A DNA stretch of 64,000 nt from Bacillota bacterium. Lineage in GTDB: Bacteria > Bacillota > Clostridia > Christensenellales > CAG-138. Of the stretch, positions 8,033-15,622 are shown in pieces; positions within the stretch are counted from its first letter, which is position 1; each line of letters opens with the position of its first letter. Location: positions 62,001 to 126,000 of the forward strand of contig JAEXEN010000027.1 in the NCBI GenBank assembly GCA_023400985.1, in the 5' to 3' direction. A program made the position numbers and the translations under genes. The notes under the pieces were generated by a model that made no database searches, was not told the origin of the DNA, and saw only the letters and a list, made by a program, of their open reading frames with translations.

Positions 8033-8804
8033 ATACGTCCCCTCTCAGCCAATATACTATCAACGCTATGCTCTCGCGCATATAATCGTTGGGCGCAATA
8101 TACCAAACGCCTTTTGCGCCTATGCCGGAGGCGTCTATACCCATGTGCTTTGCCACGAGCTCCGCGCGGTGCACATGGAACCCCGTGGTGACAAAAGCGA
8201 TCTTCGGGTCTGGCCCGAAGCGCTTTTTAAGGAGGGCGAGGGAGTATTGAAAATTCTCGTAGGTACTCTCGGAGCGGTCCTCCAAGATGAGTTTATCCGC
8301 GCTTACCCCGCGCGAAAGGAGGTAGCTTTTCATGGCGATCGCTTCCGGCACGGTTTCGCCTTCGCCCTGACCGCCGCTTAAAACGAGTACCGTATCGGGG
8401 TTTTCTTTCAGGTATTCATACGCTAAATCGAGCCGGTATTGGAGCGTAAGGGAAACACGGCTGCCCCGCAGACCCGCGCCTAAGACGATTACCGCGTCCG
8501 CGCCTTCGGGCGCCTTTTCGTGCCCTTCCTTATAAAGGACGGAGCTTAAAACGGTAAAAAAGAGCACCGCCGCAAAATAAACGCATACCACAAACCATTT
8601 TATGACCGCTCCTATATGCGTTCCCGCAAACCACGCGGAAAGCGGCGTGAAAAAGAGCCCCAAAAGAAGCAAGGGCAACCCAAAGATCGCCGGCAGATAG
8701 GTGCCGAGGTTACCCGTCGTGAGGCTTTTTATGACGATCGTATCCAATACGAAAAGCGCGCCTGCTAGGATGAGAAACGCCTTAAACATGTTCTTTGGTA
8801 TCAC
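8031..8804 (-). CDS. YdcF family (DUF218) membrane protein
   Basis: The 257-residue product has three or four N-terminal membrane segments (about residues 8-25, 37-57 and 65-88), then an extracytoplasmic or cytoplasmic DUF218 domain with ADAVIVLGAGLRGSRVS, LVLSGGQGEGETVPEA and EDRSESTYENF, the family hallmarks. Relatives such as SanA and YdcF are linked to envelope integrity, but no reaction is established. Its start overlaps the end of the upstream EamA gene by 23 bases, so the two are translationally coupled. Its stop codon coincides with the right end of an inverted-repeat element. Confidence 0.85.
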   Translation of the reverse strand: MIPKNMFKAFLILAGALFVLDTIVIKSLTTGNLGTYLPAIFGLPLLLLGLFFTPLSAWFAGTHIGAVIKWFVVCVYFAAVLFFTVLSSVLYKEGHEKAPEGADAVIVLGAGLRGSRVSLTLQYRLDLAYEYLKENPDTVLVLSGGQGEGETVPEAIAMKSYLLSRGVSADKLILEDRSESTYENFQYSLALLKKRFGPDPKIAFVTTGFHVHRAELVAKHMGIDASGIGAKGVWYIAPNDYMRESIALIVYWLRGDV

Positions 8805-9747
8805 CGTCCGACTCCTTTATCTCGATTGCTTTTCTTGCGCTTCGCGGCAGCATGTTTGCGCCGTAAACGCCGATGAGCACCAGCGCCGTGCCTATGCCCT
8901 GCAAAAGCGAAAAAGGCTCGCGGAGGATCAACACGCCCGCCAGTACGGAAATGACGGTCGAAAGCCCCACGAAGCTTGCCGAACGCGTCGCGCCCAGAAG
9001 CTCGATGCCATAATTGCATAGGAAAAAGCCGATGGCACAACAGCCGATGCCCAAGTATAATACGCTCCAAAGAAAATCCGTATCCCGAAACGGCAGCATT
9101 ACAAACGCCGAAACGGTTCCGTTTATGCCATGCTCTATAAAGGCCGCCGCGGAAAACACCAGCGCGCCGAGCGCCATCATCACGAATGTCTTTTCCGCGC
9201 TCGTAAACGCCGCAGCCCTGCGCGAAAAAAGTACGAAAAAGCTGTCCGAAAACATGGCGACAAGCAAAAACACGTAGCCGAGCGGATCGAACGACGAGGA
9301 AAAGCCCTTGATGAGCGCGATGCTCGCTACCCCGAGAACGCTTATAACAATGCTCACGACCTGCCTTTTCGTTGGCGGCTCATGCAGGAGAGGGCCCGAG
9401 AAGATGAGCGTCACGATAGGGATACACGCCAGGAGCGTGCCGCTTTCGGAGGCCGTGGTGCGCTTGATGCCCGCGGTTTCGGCTATATAGTAGAGCACGG
9501 GCTGAAAAACGGCGATAAGAAGGAGCGGCCCAAGGTTTTTGCCCTTCAGATCGAGCTTGATGACCTTCGTTAGCGCAAGAAGCCCCATCGTGGCAAACGC
9601 TATGAAGAAGCGCCACGAAAGGAGCGTGAGGGCGCTTACGCGCTCTACGCTGACCTTCACAAACAGGAAGCTGAAGCCGAATAAAAACGCGGCGAGGACC
9701 TGACAGAGCGTGCCTATAAGGATGTTTTTGCGTTCAATGTCGTTCAT
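8782..9747 (-). CDS. EamA/DMT-family transporter
   Basis: About 321 residues with ten predicted membrane helices in two EamA repeats (for example LCQVLAAFLFGFSFLFVKVS in the first and VLYLGIGCCAIGFFLCNYG in the second). Such permeases export metabolites or drugs; the substrate cannot be read from sequence. I start at ATG 9747 because upstream in-frame codons give a non-family, Arg-rich tail. A promoter candidate, AAACAA/AGTTTA on the plus strand (TTGTTT-18-TAAACT, 9755-9784), would give a very short leader. It overlaps the downstream YdcF gene, so both sit in one operon. Confidence 0.85.
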   Translation of the reverse strand: MNDIERKNILIGTLCQVLAAFLFGFSFLFVKVSVERVSALTLLSWRFFIAFATMGLLALTKVIKLDLKGKNLGPLLLIAVFQPVLYYIAETAGIKRTTASESGTLLACIPIVTLIFSGPLLHEPPTKRQVVSIVISVLGVASIALIKGFSSSFDPLGYVFLLVAMFSDSFFVLFSRRAAAFTSAEKTFVMMALGALVFSAAAFIEHGINGTVSAFVMLPFRDTDFLWSVLYLGIGCCAIGFFLCNYGIELLGATRSASFVGLSTVISVLAGVLILREPFSLLQGIGTALVLIGVYGANMLPRSARKAIEIKESDGDTKEHV

Positions 9748-9863
9748 ATCATCCAGTTTAGCACAGCGCGGACGGGGGAAACAAGGGGAGGCGCTGCTCC
9801 AAAGCCTAAACTTGCGGCATGCGTGAAGAATTTGTGACAATCCGGCGCGGGAGCCGCGAATCA

Positions 9864-9892
9864 TTGTAATACGCACGATAGCGTGTTAAAAT
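9864..9892 (+). promoter_or_regulatory. secA promoter
   Basis: TTGTAA (9864-9869), a 17-base spacer and TAAAAT (9887-9892), about 60 bases ahead of the secA start codon. Confidence 0.55.
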
Positions 9893-9954
9893 ACCTACGT
9901 GCGTGTTGCTATTTTTTAAATACGCTCCGGACGCGATTTAAGAGGGAGAACGAA

Positions 9955-12744
9955 ATGGGTTTTATCGATACGCTGCTTGGCAGCTCCAGCGAGAGCCAAA
10001 TAAGAAAGCTGAGGCCGATGCTCCAAAAGGTGAACGCGCTTGAGCCCCAAATACACGCGCTTTCCAACGCGGAGCTTCGCGCGAAAACGGATGAATTCAA
10101 GGCAAGGCTTGCGGAGGGCGCAAAGCTCGACGACCTCCTGCCGGAGGCATACGCCGTGGTGCGCGAGGCTGCGCAGAGGACCATCGGCCAGAGGCATTTC
10201 GACGTGCAGATATTGGGAGGCATCGTGCTCCATCAGGGCCGCATCGCGGAAATGAAAACGGGCGAGGGCAAAACCATCACCGAAACGCTCCCCGCCTATT
10301 TGAACGCGCTCACGGGGAAGGGCGTCCACATCGTGACCGTGAACGATTACCTTGCCAAGCGCGACGCGCAGTGGATGGGCAAAATCTACCGCTTCCTCGG
10401 GCTCACCGTCGGCTGTATCGTGCACGACCTCGAAAGCCAGGAGCGCCGCGCCGCCTACAACTGCGATATCACCTACGGCACCAACAACGAGCTCGGGTTC
10501 GACTATCTGCGCGACAACATGGTGGTCTACCGCAGTCAAATGGTGCAGCGCGAGCTCAATTACGCCATCGTGGACGAGGTGGACTCCATCCTCATCGACG
10601 AGGCGAGGACGCCGCTTATCATATCCGGCCACGGCGAAAAGTCCACGGAAATGTACTCGAGGGTGGATAAGTTCGTGCGCAGGCTGGAGCGCGGCGCCAA
10701 CATCGAAAAGCGCGGCAAAACCGAGCTCATGATGGGCGAGGATCAGCCTGAGAGCGGCGACTACATGGTGGATATCAAGCAGCGCACGGTGCTTTTGACC
10801 CAACAAGGCATGCGCGCCGTGGAGAAGTATTTTGAAATCGAGGATATTTCCGCGCCCGAAAACGCGGAACTGCACCATTATGTGCTGCAGGCCGTCAAGG
10901 CGCACGCGCTGTTCACGCGCGATAAAGATTACGTCGTACAATCCGGCGAAGTGCTCATCGTGGACGAGTTTACCGGACGACTGATGTTTGGCAGGCGCTA
11001 CAGCGACGGGCTCCATCAGGCGCTCGAGGCCAAGGAAAACGTAACGGTGGAGCGCGAAAACAAAACGCTCGCCACCATTACCTTCCAAAACTACTTCCGC
11101 ATGTATTCGAAGCTTTCCGGCATGACGGGCACCGCCAAGACCGAGGAAGCCGAGTTTCAGGATATCTACGACCTCGACGTTGTGGAAATACCCACCAACA
11201 AGCCGCTTTTGAGGCAGGACTTCAACGACACGGTGTATTTGACCGAGGACGGCAAGTTCAAGGCGGTCGTGGAGGAAATCGTAAAGGTGCACCAGACGGG
11301 ACAGCCGATCCTCGTGGGCACCATCAGCGTGGAAAAGAGCGAAAGGCTTTCCGGCATGCTCAAAAAGCGCGGTATAGCGCACGAGGTGCTGAACGCCAAG
11401 ATGCACGCCAAGGAGGCCGAGATCGTGGCGCAGGCGGGCCATTACGGCATGGTGACCATCGCCACCAATATGGCGGGCCGCGGCACCGATATACTGCTCG
11501 GCGGCAACCCCGAATTTCTGGCGCGCAGGGATCTGAGGCAGGAAGGCATCGAGGAGGCGGCTATCGAGGAAGCCACCGGCCATGCCGATACGGAGGACGA
11601 AGGCATACTCGCCGCGCGGACGATGTACAGAGACGCGTACGCGCGCCACAAGAAGGAAACCGATGCGGAGCATGAACGCGTTGTGGCGGCGGGCGGCCTG
11701 CATATCATCGGCACCGAGCGCCACGAGGCGCGCCGCATCGATAACCAGCTCCGCGGCCGCAGCGGACGCCAAGGCGACCCGGGCAGTTCGCGCTTTTACG
11801 TTTCCATGGAAGACGAGCTTATGCAGCGTTTCGGCGGTGAGCGGCTCAAGTCCATCATGGAACGGCTTTCGCCCGCGGACGATATCCCCATCGAAATGGG
11901 CATATTGACCAAGCAGATCGAGGGCGCGCAAAAACGCGTGGAAACCTTCAACTTTGAGATCCGCAAAAACGTTTTGCAGTACGACGACGTGATGAACAAG
12001 CAGCGCGAGCTCATTTACGGCCAGCGCAGAAGCGTTTTGATGGGCGAGGATATCTCAGACTCCATCGCCCGGATGGTGGAGGAGACGGTAATAAACCGCG
12101 TCGATCTCTACTGCCCCGAGCATGTCAAACCGGACGCTTGGGACTTCGGCGGGCTCATCGGCGAGCTTCACCAAATCACGGGCGTAGATTTTACGGAAAG
12201 ACTTAAGGATGTAACTACGCATGCGAAGCTTAGCGAAGCGGCGGCTCAATATGCGCACGAAGCGTATGCCGCGCATGAAGCCGAGATCGCGCGCGAAATT
12301 AAGATCGCACGGGAAAACAGCATCGCGGACGGCGCGGAAATACCCGATGAGGATGGCGGCCCGAGCATGCGCGAGTTTGAGCGTGTGCAGCTTTTGCAGG
12401 CGGTCGATTCCCACTGGATGGACCACATCGACGCCATGGATCAGCTCCGTCAGGGCATAGGCCTGCAAGCGATCGGCCATACCGATCCCGTGGTCGCTTA
12501 CCGCACGGAAGGCTTTGAAATGTTCGACGAAATGGTGCGTGGTATACGCGAGCGCACGGTGAGGAACCTTTTCCACCTTTCCGTGAAAGCCGCGCCGAGA
12601 AAGCGCGTGCAGCTTGCAAACCCCATCGCCACCTCGGGCGACGCTAAACCCCAGCCCAAACGCGTAGATAAAGCCCCCGGCCGTAACGACCCCTGCCCGT
12701 GCGGGAGCGGGAAGAAGTATAAGAATTGCTGCGGGAAAGGCTAG
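9955..12744 (+). CDS. secA: Preprotein translocase ATPase SecA
   Basis: Motor of the Sec export pathway; binds preproteins and SecYEG at the membrane. The 929-residue product carries Walker A MKTGEGKTITETLPAYLNAL, the VHIVTVNDYLAKRDAQWMG segment, DEVDSILIDEARTPLIISG (Walker B), the preprotein cross-linking domain, TNMAGRGTDILLGGNP and GRSGRQGDPGSSRFY. The C-terminal zinc finger CPCGSGKKYKNCC is intact, which in known SecAs binds SecB or lipids. ATG 9955 has AGGGAGAA upstream; a longer frame from 9883 has no ribosome site. A large hairpin follows at 12754. Confidence 0.97.
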   Translation: MGFIDTLLGSSSESQIRKLRPMLQKVNALEPQIHALSNAELRAKTDEFKARLAEGAKLDDLLPEAYAVVREAAQRTIGQRHFDVQILGGIVLHQGRIAEMKTGEGKTITETLPAYLNALTGKGVHIVTVNDYLAKRDAQWMGKIYRFLGLTVGCIVHDLESQERRAAYNCDITYGTNNELGFDYLRDNMVVYRSQMVQRELNYAIVDEVDSILIDEARTPLIISGHGEKSTEMYSRVDKFVRRLERGANIEKRGKTELMMGEDQPESGDYMVDIKQRTVLLTQQGMRAVEKYFEIEDISAPENAELHHYVLQAVKAHALFTRDKDYVVQSGEVLIVDEFTGRLMFGRRYSDGLHQALEAKENVTVERENKTLATITFQNYFRMYSKLSGMTGTAKTEEAEFQDIYDLDVVEIPTNKPLLRQDFNDTVYLTEDGKFKAVVEEIVKVHQTGQPILVGTISVEKSERLSGMLKKRGIAHEVLNAKMHAKEAEIVAQAGHYGMVTIATNMAGRGTDILLGGNPEFLARRDLRQEGIEEAAIEEATGHADTEDEGILAARTMYRDAYARHKKETDAEHERVVAAGGLHIIGTERHEARRIDNQLRGRSGRQGDPGSSRFYVSMEDELMQRFGGERLKSIMERLSPADDIPIEMGILTKQIEGAQKRVETFNFEIRKNVLQYDDVMNKQRELIYGQRRSVLMGEDISDSIARMVEETVINRVDLYCPEHVKPDAWDFGGLIGELHQITGVDFTERLKDVTTHAKLSEAAAQYAHEAYAAHEAEIAREIKIARENSIADGAEIPDEDGGPSMREFERVQLLQAVDSHWMDHIDAMDQLRQGIGLQAIGHTDPVVAYRTEGFEMFDEMVRGIRERTVRNLFHLSVKAAPRKRVQLANPIATSGDAKPQPKRVDKAPGRNDPCPCGSGKKYKNCCGKG

Positions 12745-12753
12745 CGCTCCGCG

Positions 12754-12805
12754 CTTCGCGGAAATGGCAGCAGGCCATTTCCGCGAAGATCGCTGCTGCG
12801 GTTTT
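12754..12805 (+). terminator. Hairpin after secA
   Basis: A 15-bp perfect stem (CTTCGCGGAAATGGC/GCCATTTCCGCGAAG, 12754-12788) with a 5-base loop. A T run follows at about 12799-12803, a little far for a textbook terminator. Confidence 0.5.
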
Positions 12806-12819
12806 TGCACGGTTTGCCT

Positions 12820-13045
12820 AAAATGCTGCGCATTTCCGGGCTGCAAACCGCGAAAGGAAAGAAAAGCTTCGCTTTTCATCCGTTTTGGCACGCAAGGCCG
12901 CAGGCCTTGGTCCGAAGGGCTCCGGCTTTGCCGGACGTGTGCATGCCGCCGAAGCCAGAAGGAAGTCAAGGGGTGCGCCCCTTGACAATCCCGGAGTTTC
13001 CGGGGCGCGGCCCCCGGACCCCCGGAACGGCCTTGGCCGTTCCGC
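12820..13045 (+). repeat. Dispersed intergenic repeat, family A, longest copy
   Basis: Together with the hairpin repeat at 13074-13103 this fills the 460-base gap between secA and prfB. It is the reverse-complement counterpart of 3283-3452. It includes CATCCGTTT, CACGCAAGGCCGCAGGCCTT, GGCTCCGG, CGGACGTGTGCATGCCGCCG and the palindrome AAGGGGTGCGCCCCTT. I see no gene in it; frames across it are repeat artefacts. Confidence 0.75.
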
Positions 13046-13073
13046 AAAGATGTGTGCGGGTATATCGTTTCTG

Positions 13074-13155
13074 TTGTAGGGCGGCATGCCCACATGCCGC
13101 CGCGTGTTACTGTCAAGGCAACGTGTAACCTGTAGGGGCCGATAGTATCTGCCCG
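13074..13155. repeat. Short palindromic hairpin repeats (family B)
   Basis: GTAGGGCGGCATGCCCACAT begins a hairpin at 13076-13103. A second, GTAGGGGCCGATAGTATCTG, starts at 13131. Related GTAGGGNCGG hairpins occur near 38135, 38176, 40576, 40628, 56327, 56386, 61571, 61722, 61751, 62513 and 62557. They look like REP-type extragenic palindromes. Confidence 0.65.
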
Positions 13156-13208
13156 CGTAACTCACAAATATATAAAAATACAATACAATCAAAAGGAAGT
13201 GAACAAGG

Positions 13209-14310
13209 GTGATTCAACTGGACGAAGTCAGGCAGCAGCTTGCGAACTCCATCCAAACACTCAAAGAGGCAGGTGAATCCCTTTGACCTCGCGGGTCTGA
13301 GGGAGGAAAAGGCAAGGCTTGAGGCGCAGATGGGCGAGGACGGCTTCTGGAACGACGTGGAAGCCGCCAACAAGGTCAATCAGCGCATGAAGGCGGTAAC
13401 GGACAAGCTCACGAAGTACGAAAAGCTCAGGCACGCGGGCGAAGATGTGGAAACGCTCATCGAGCTTGCGGACGAGGCTGAGGACGTGAGCATGGTCGAT
13501 GAGATTTTAGGGGAGTACCGTGCGTTTTCCGAAAAGGTGGATGTTCTCCGCCTCGAAACGCTCTTGAAGGGCGAATATGACGATAAAAACGCCGTGCTTT
13601 CGCTGCACGCGGGCGCGGGCGGCACCGAGGCGCAGGACTGGGTCTCCATGCTCTACCGCATGTACACCCGCTACTGCGAAAACCGGGGGTACTCGGTAAA
13701 GGTGCTGGACCTCCTCGACGGCGATGAAGCGGGCATCAAGAGCGTCACGTTCGAGGTGGACGGCGAAAACGCCTACGGCTATTTGAAGGCCGAAAAGGGT
13801 GTGCACAGACTAGTGCGTATTTCTCCGTTCGATTCCTCTGGCAGGCGGCACACATCGTTTGCCTCGCTGGACGTAACGCCTATTTTCGATAACGACGACG
13901 AGGGCATCGAGATCGACCCGGACGATTTAAGGGTGGATACCTACCGTTCAAGCGGCGCGGGCGGACAGCACGTCAACAAGACGAGCTCCGCCATCCGCAT
14001 CACGCATTTACCTACGAACATCGTGGTGCAATGCCAAAACGAGCGGAGCCAGCTCCAAAACCGCGAAACGGCTATGCGCATGCTCAAGGGCAAGCTATTG
14101 GAGCTTCAGGAGCGCGAGCGCATGGAGCAGATGTCGCAGATCAAGGGCGAGATGAAGAAGATCGAATGGGGGAGCCAGATACGTTCCTATGTGTTCCAGC
14201 CCTATACGCTTGTAAAAGATCACCGTACCAATGTGGAAAACGGCAACATTCAGGCGGTGATGGATGGGGAATTGGACGCGTTCATCAACGCGTATCTGGT
14301 GCAGGCATGA
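13209..14310 (+). CDS. prfB: Peptide chain release factor 2, with programmed +1 frameshift
   Basis: Releases peptides at UGA and UAA stops. Translation starts at GTG 13209 and runs 25 codons (MIQLDEVRQQLANS...) to CTT TGA C at 13281-13287. The in-frame UGA is bypassed by a +1 slip on CUU, the conserved autoregulatory site of bacterial RF2, and reading resumes with GAC at 13285. GAGGCAGG at 13266-13273 can act as the stimulating internal Shine-Dalgarno. The joined product is about 366 residues, the family length, with the SPF anticodon-like motif (RISPFDSSGR) and the GGQ loop SSGAGGQHVNKT. It overlaps the next gene by 4 bases. This is a real gene, not a frameshift error. Confidence 0.95.
13281..13287 (+). 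promoter_or_regulatory. RF2 programmed frameshift site
   Basis: CTTTGAC is the canonical RF2 slip sequence. The TGA (13284-13286) is in frame with the GTG start at 13209, and the downstream RF2 frame is +1 to it. Low RF2 slows reading of UGA and favours the shift. Confidence 0.93.
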
Positions 14311-15347
14311 TGGAATCAAAGAAATTTTTCGCGAGCGACAACTGCGCCACGGCGCATCCGCGCGTGATGGAGAAGCTCATCGAGATCAACTGCGGCCACG
14401 CCGTTTCCTACGGCGCGGACGAATATACCAAGGAAGTGCTCAAAAAGATCACGGAGCTCTTTGGTGGCTCGTGCGAGGCGCATTTCGTGTTCAACGGCTC
14501 CGGCGCAAACGCCGTATGCCTCAACGCCATGTGCCCCACTTGGGGGGGCATCATCTGTACGGAGCTCTCGCACATCAACTGCGACGAGACGGGCGCCGTG
14601 GAGCATCTGACGGGCGGCAAGCTGTACACGCTTCGCGGCAATAGCAAAAACAAGCTCACCATGGAGGAAATGGAGCCGCTTTTAAGCAAAATCGGCAGTC
14701 AGCACGCGAGCCAGCCCAGGGTGATCTCCATCACGGAGTGCACGGAAACGGGCACGGTCTATAAAGTCGAAGAGGTCCGCGCCATCGCGAATTTCGCGCA
14801 CGCAAACGGCATGCTTTTGCATATGGACGGCGCGCGGTTCGCAAACGCCGTCGCGGCGCTTGACTGCACGCCTGCCGCGCTGACGCGCCTTGCGGGCGTG
14901 GATGCGCTTTCGTTCGGCCTAAGTAAAAACGGCGGCATGTTCGGCGAGGCCGTGGTATGCTTTAAAGACCTGCCGCATATGCGGTACGTCCGAAAATCCT
15001 GCACGCAGCTCATTTCCAAAATGCGCTTTATTGCCGCACAGTTTGACGCCATGCTCGAAGACGACCTTTGGCTCAGCTGCGCCAAACACGCCAACTCGAT
15101 GGCGAAACGGCTGAGCGACGGCCTTTGCGCGATCGACGGCGTGTTTTGCGCCGCGCCCACGGAGGCAAACGAGGTGTTCGTGGTGCTGCCGCCACAGACC
15201 ATCGAGCCGCTTCGCGAATTCATGGAGTTCCACGACGCCGATTTCGGCATGGACACCGTGCGCCTCGTGACCTCGCACGACACGACGGAGGACGAGGTGG
15301 ACGCATTTATCGCGCAGGCAGGTGAGCTTGCAAAGACAGTTTTCTAA
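14307..15347 (+). CDS. Low-specificity L-threonine aldolase family, PLP enzyme
   Basis: Fold-type I pyridoxal-phosphate lyase that splits threonine or allo-threonine into glycine and acetaldehyde, or a related beta-eliminating activity. The 346-residue product shows SDNCATAHPRVMEKL, HINCDETGAVEHLTGGK, HMDGARFANAVAAL and the PLP-lysine region SFGLSKNGGMFGEAV. ATG 14307 overlaps the prfB stop (ATGA); the neighbouring ATG at 14310 is the alternative. The gene depends on prfB transcription and is closed by a strong terminator. The exact stereospecificity is not readable. Confidence 0.88.
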   Translation: MMESKKFFASDNCATAHPRVMEKLIEINCGHAVSYGADEYTKEVLKKITELFGGSCEAHFVFNGSGANAVCLNAMCPTWGGIICTELSHINCDETGAVEHLTGGKLYTLRGNSKNKLTMEEMEPLLSKIGSQHASQPRVISITECTETGTVYKVEEVRAIANFAHANGMLLHMDGARFANAVAALDCTPAALTRLAGVDALSFGLSKNGGMFGEAVVCFKDLPHMRYVRKSCTQLISKMRFIAAQFDAMLEDDLWLSCAKHANSMAKRLSDGLCAIDGVFCAAPTEANEVFVVLPPQTIEPLREFMEFHDADFGMDTVRLVTSHDTTEDEVDAFIAQAGELAKTVF

Positions 15348-15370
15348 GATAAAATCCATCATCGGTCATG

Positions 15371-15403
15371 CCGGCGTAAGGAAGTTCCTTGCGTCGGTTT
15401 TTT
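15371..15403 (+). terminator. Terminator after prfB-aldolase
   Basis: CCGGCGTAAGGAA and TTCCTTGCGTCGG form a stem (with G-U pairs) directly followed by a run of six T. Confidence 0.8.
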
Positions 15404-15473
15404 GTATGATGTGTCAGAAAACTCCTACAAGGCAGGAGCCGCAAAGACCTTAAGGCTATAAGAAATGCGGTGG

Positions 15474-15530
15474 ATAGATATTCCTTAAAATGTAAACAAA
15501 GCATGCCAAGGGACTAGGGGGGATTCCGTT
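15474..15530 (+). repeat. Partial copy of dispersed repeat family D beside the CRISPR array
   Basis: ATGTAAACAAAGCATGCCAA with the following GGGGGGATTCC block matches 56460-56510, and more loosely the reverse complement of 41840-41893. It lies between the aldolase terminator and the degenerate last CRISPR repeat, and the rest of this 275-base gap holds nothing else I recognise. Confidence 0.55.
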
Positions 15531-15554
15531 ATTTCCCCCGGCGGGCTTATGCCA

Positions 15555-15588
15555 ACTCAATCCGCACTCCCAGCGGGGGGGGAGCGAC
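15555..15588 (-). repeat. Degenerate leader-distal CRISPR repeat
   Basis: ACTCAATCCGCACTCCCAGC and the G-rich remainder ending GAGCGAC are a decayed copy of the array repeat. It is separated by about 34 bases from the first near-intact repeat at 15623. Decay at this end fits a leader on the other side. Confidence 0.8.
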
Positions 15589-15622
15589 CTGCCGCACGAA
15601 ATCGCAATGCCGGGCTTGTACC

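Noticed and set aside
12805..13128. Several 60-120 codon frames between secA and prfB
   Set aside because: They lie in family A repeat DNA, and similar peptides recur wherever the repeat does.
13240..14310. RF2 starting at 13240 as an ordinary gene
   Set aside because: The first 20 codons of that frame are not RF2-like; the real N-terminus is in the 13209 frame and joins by the CTTTGAC slip.
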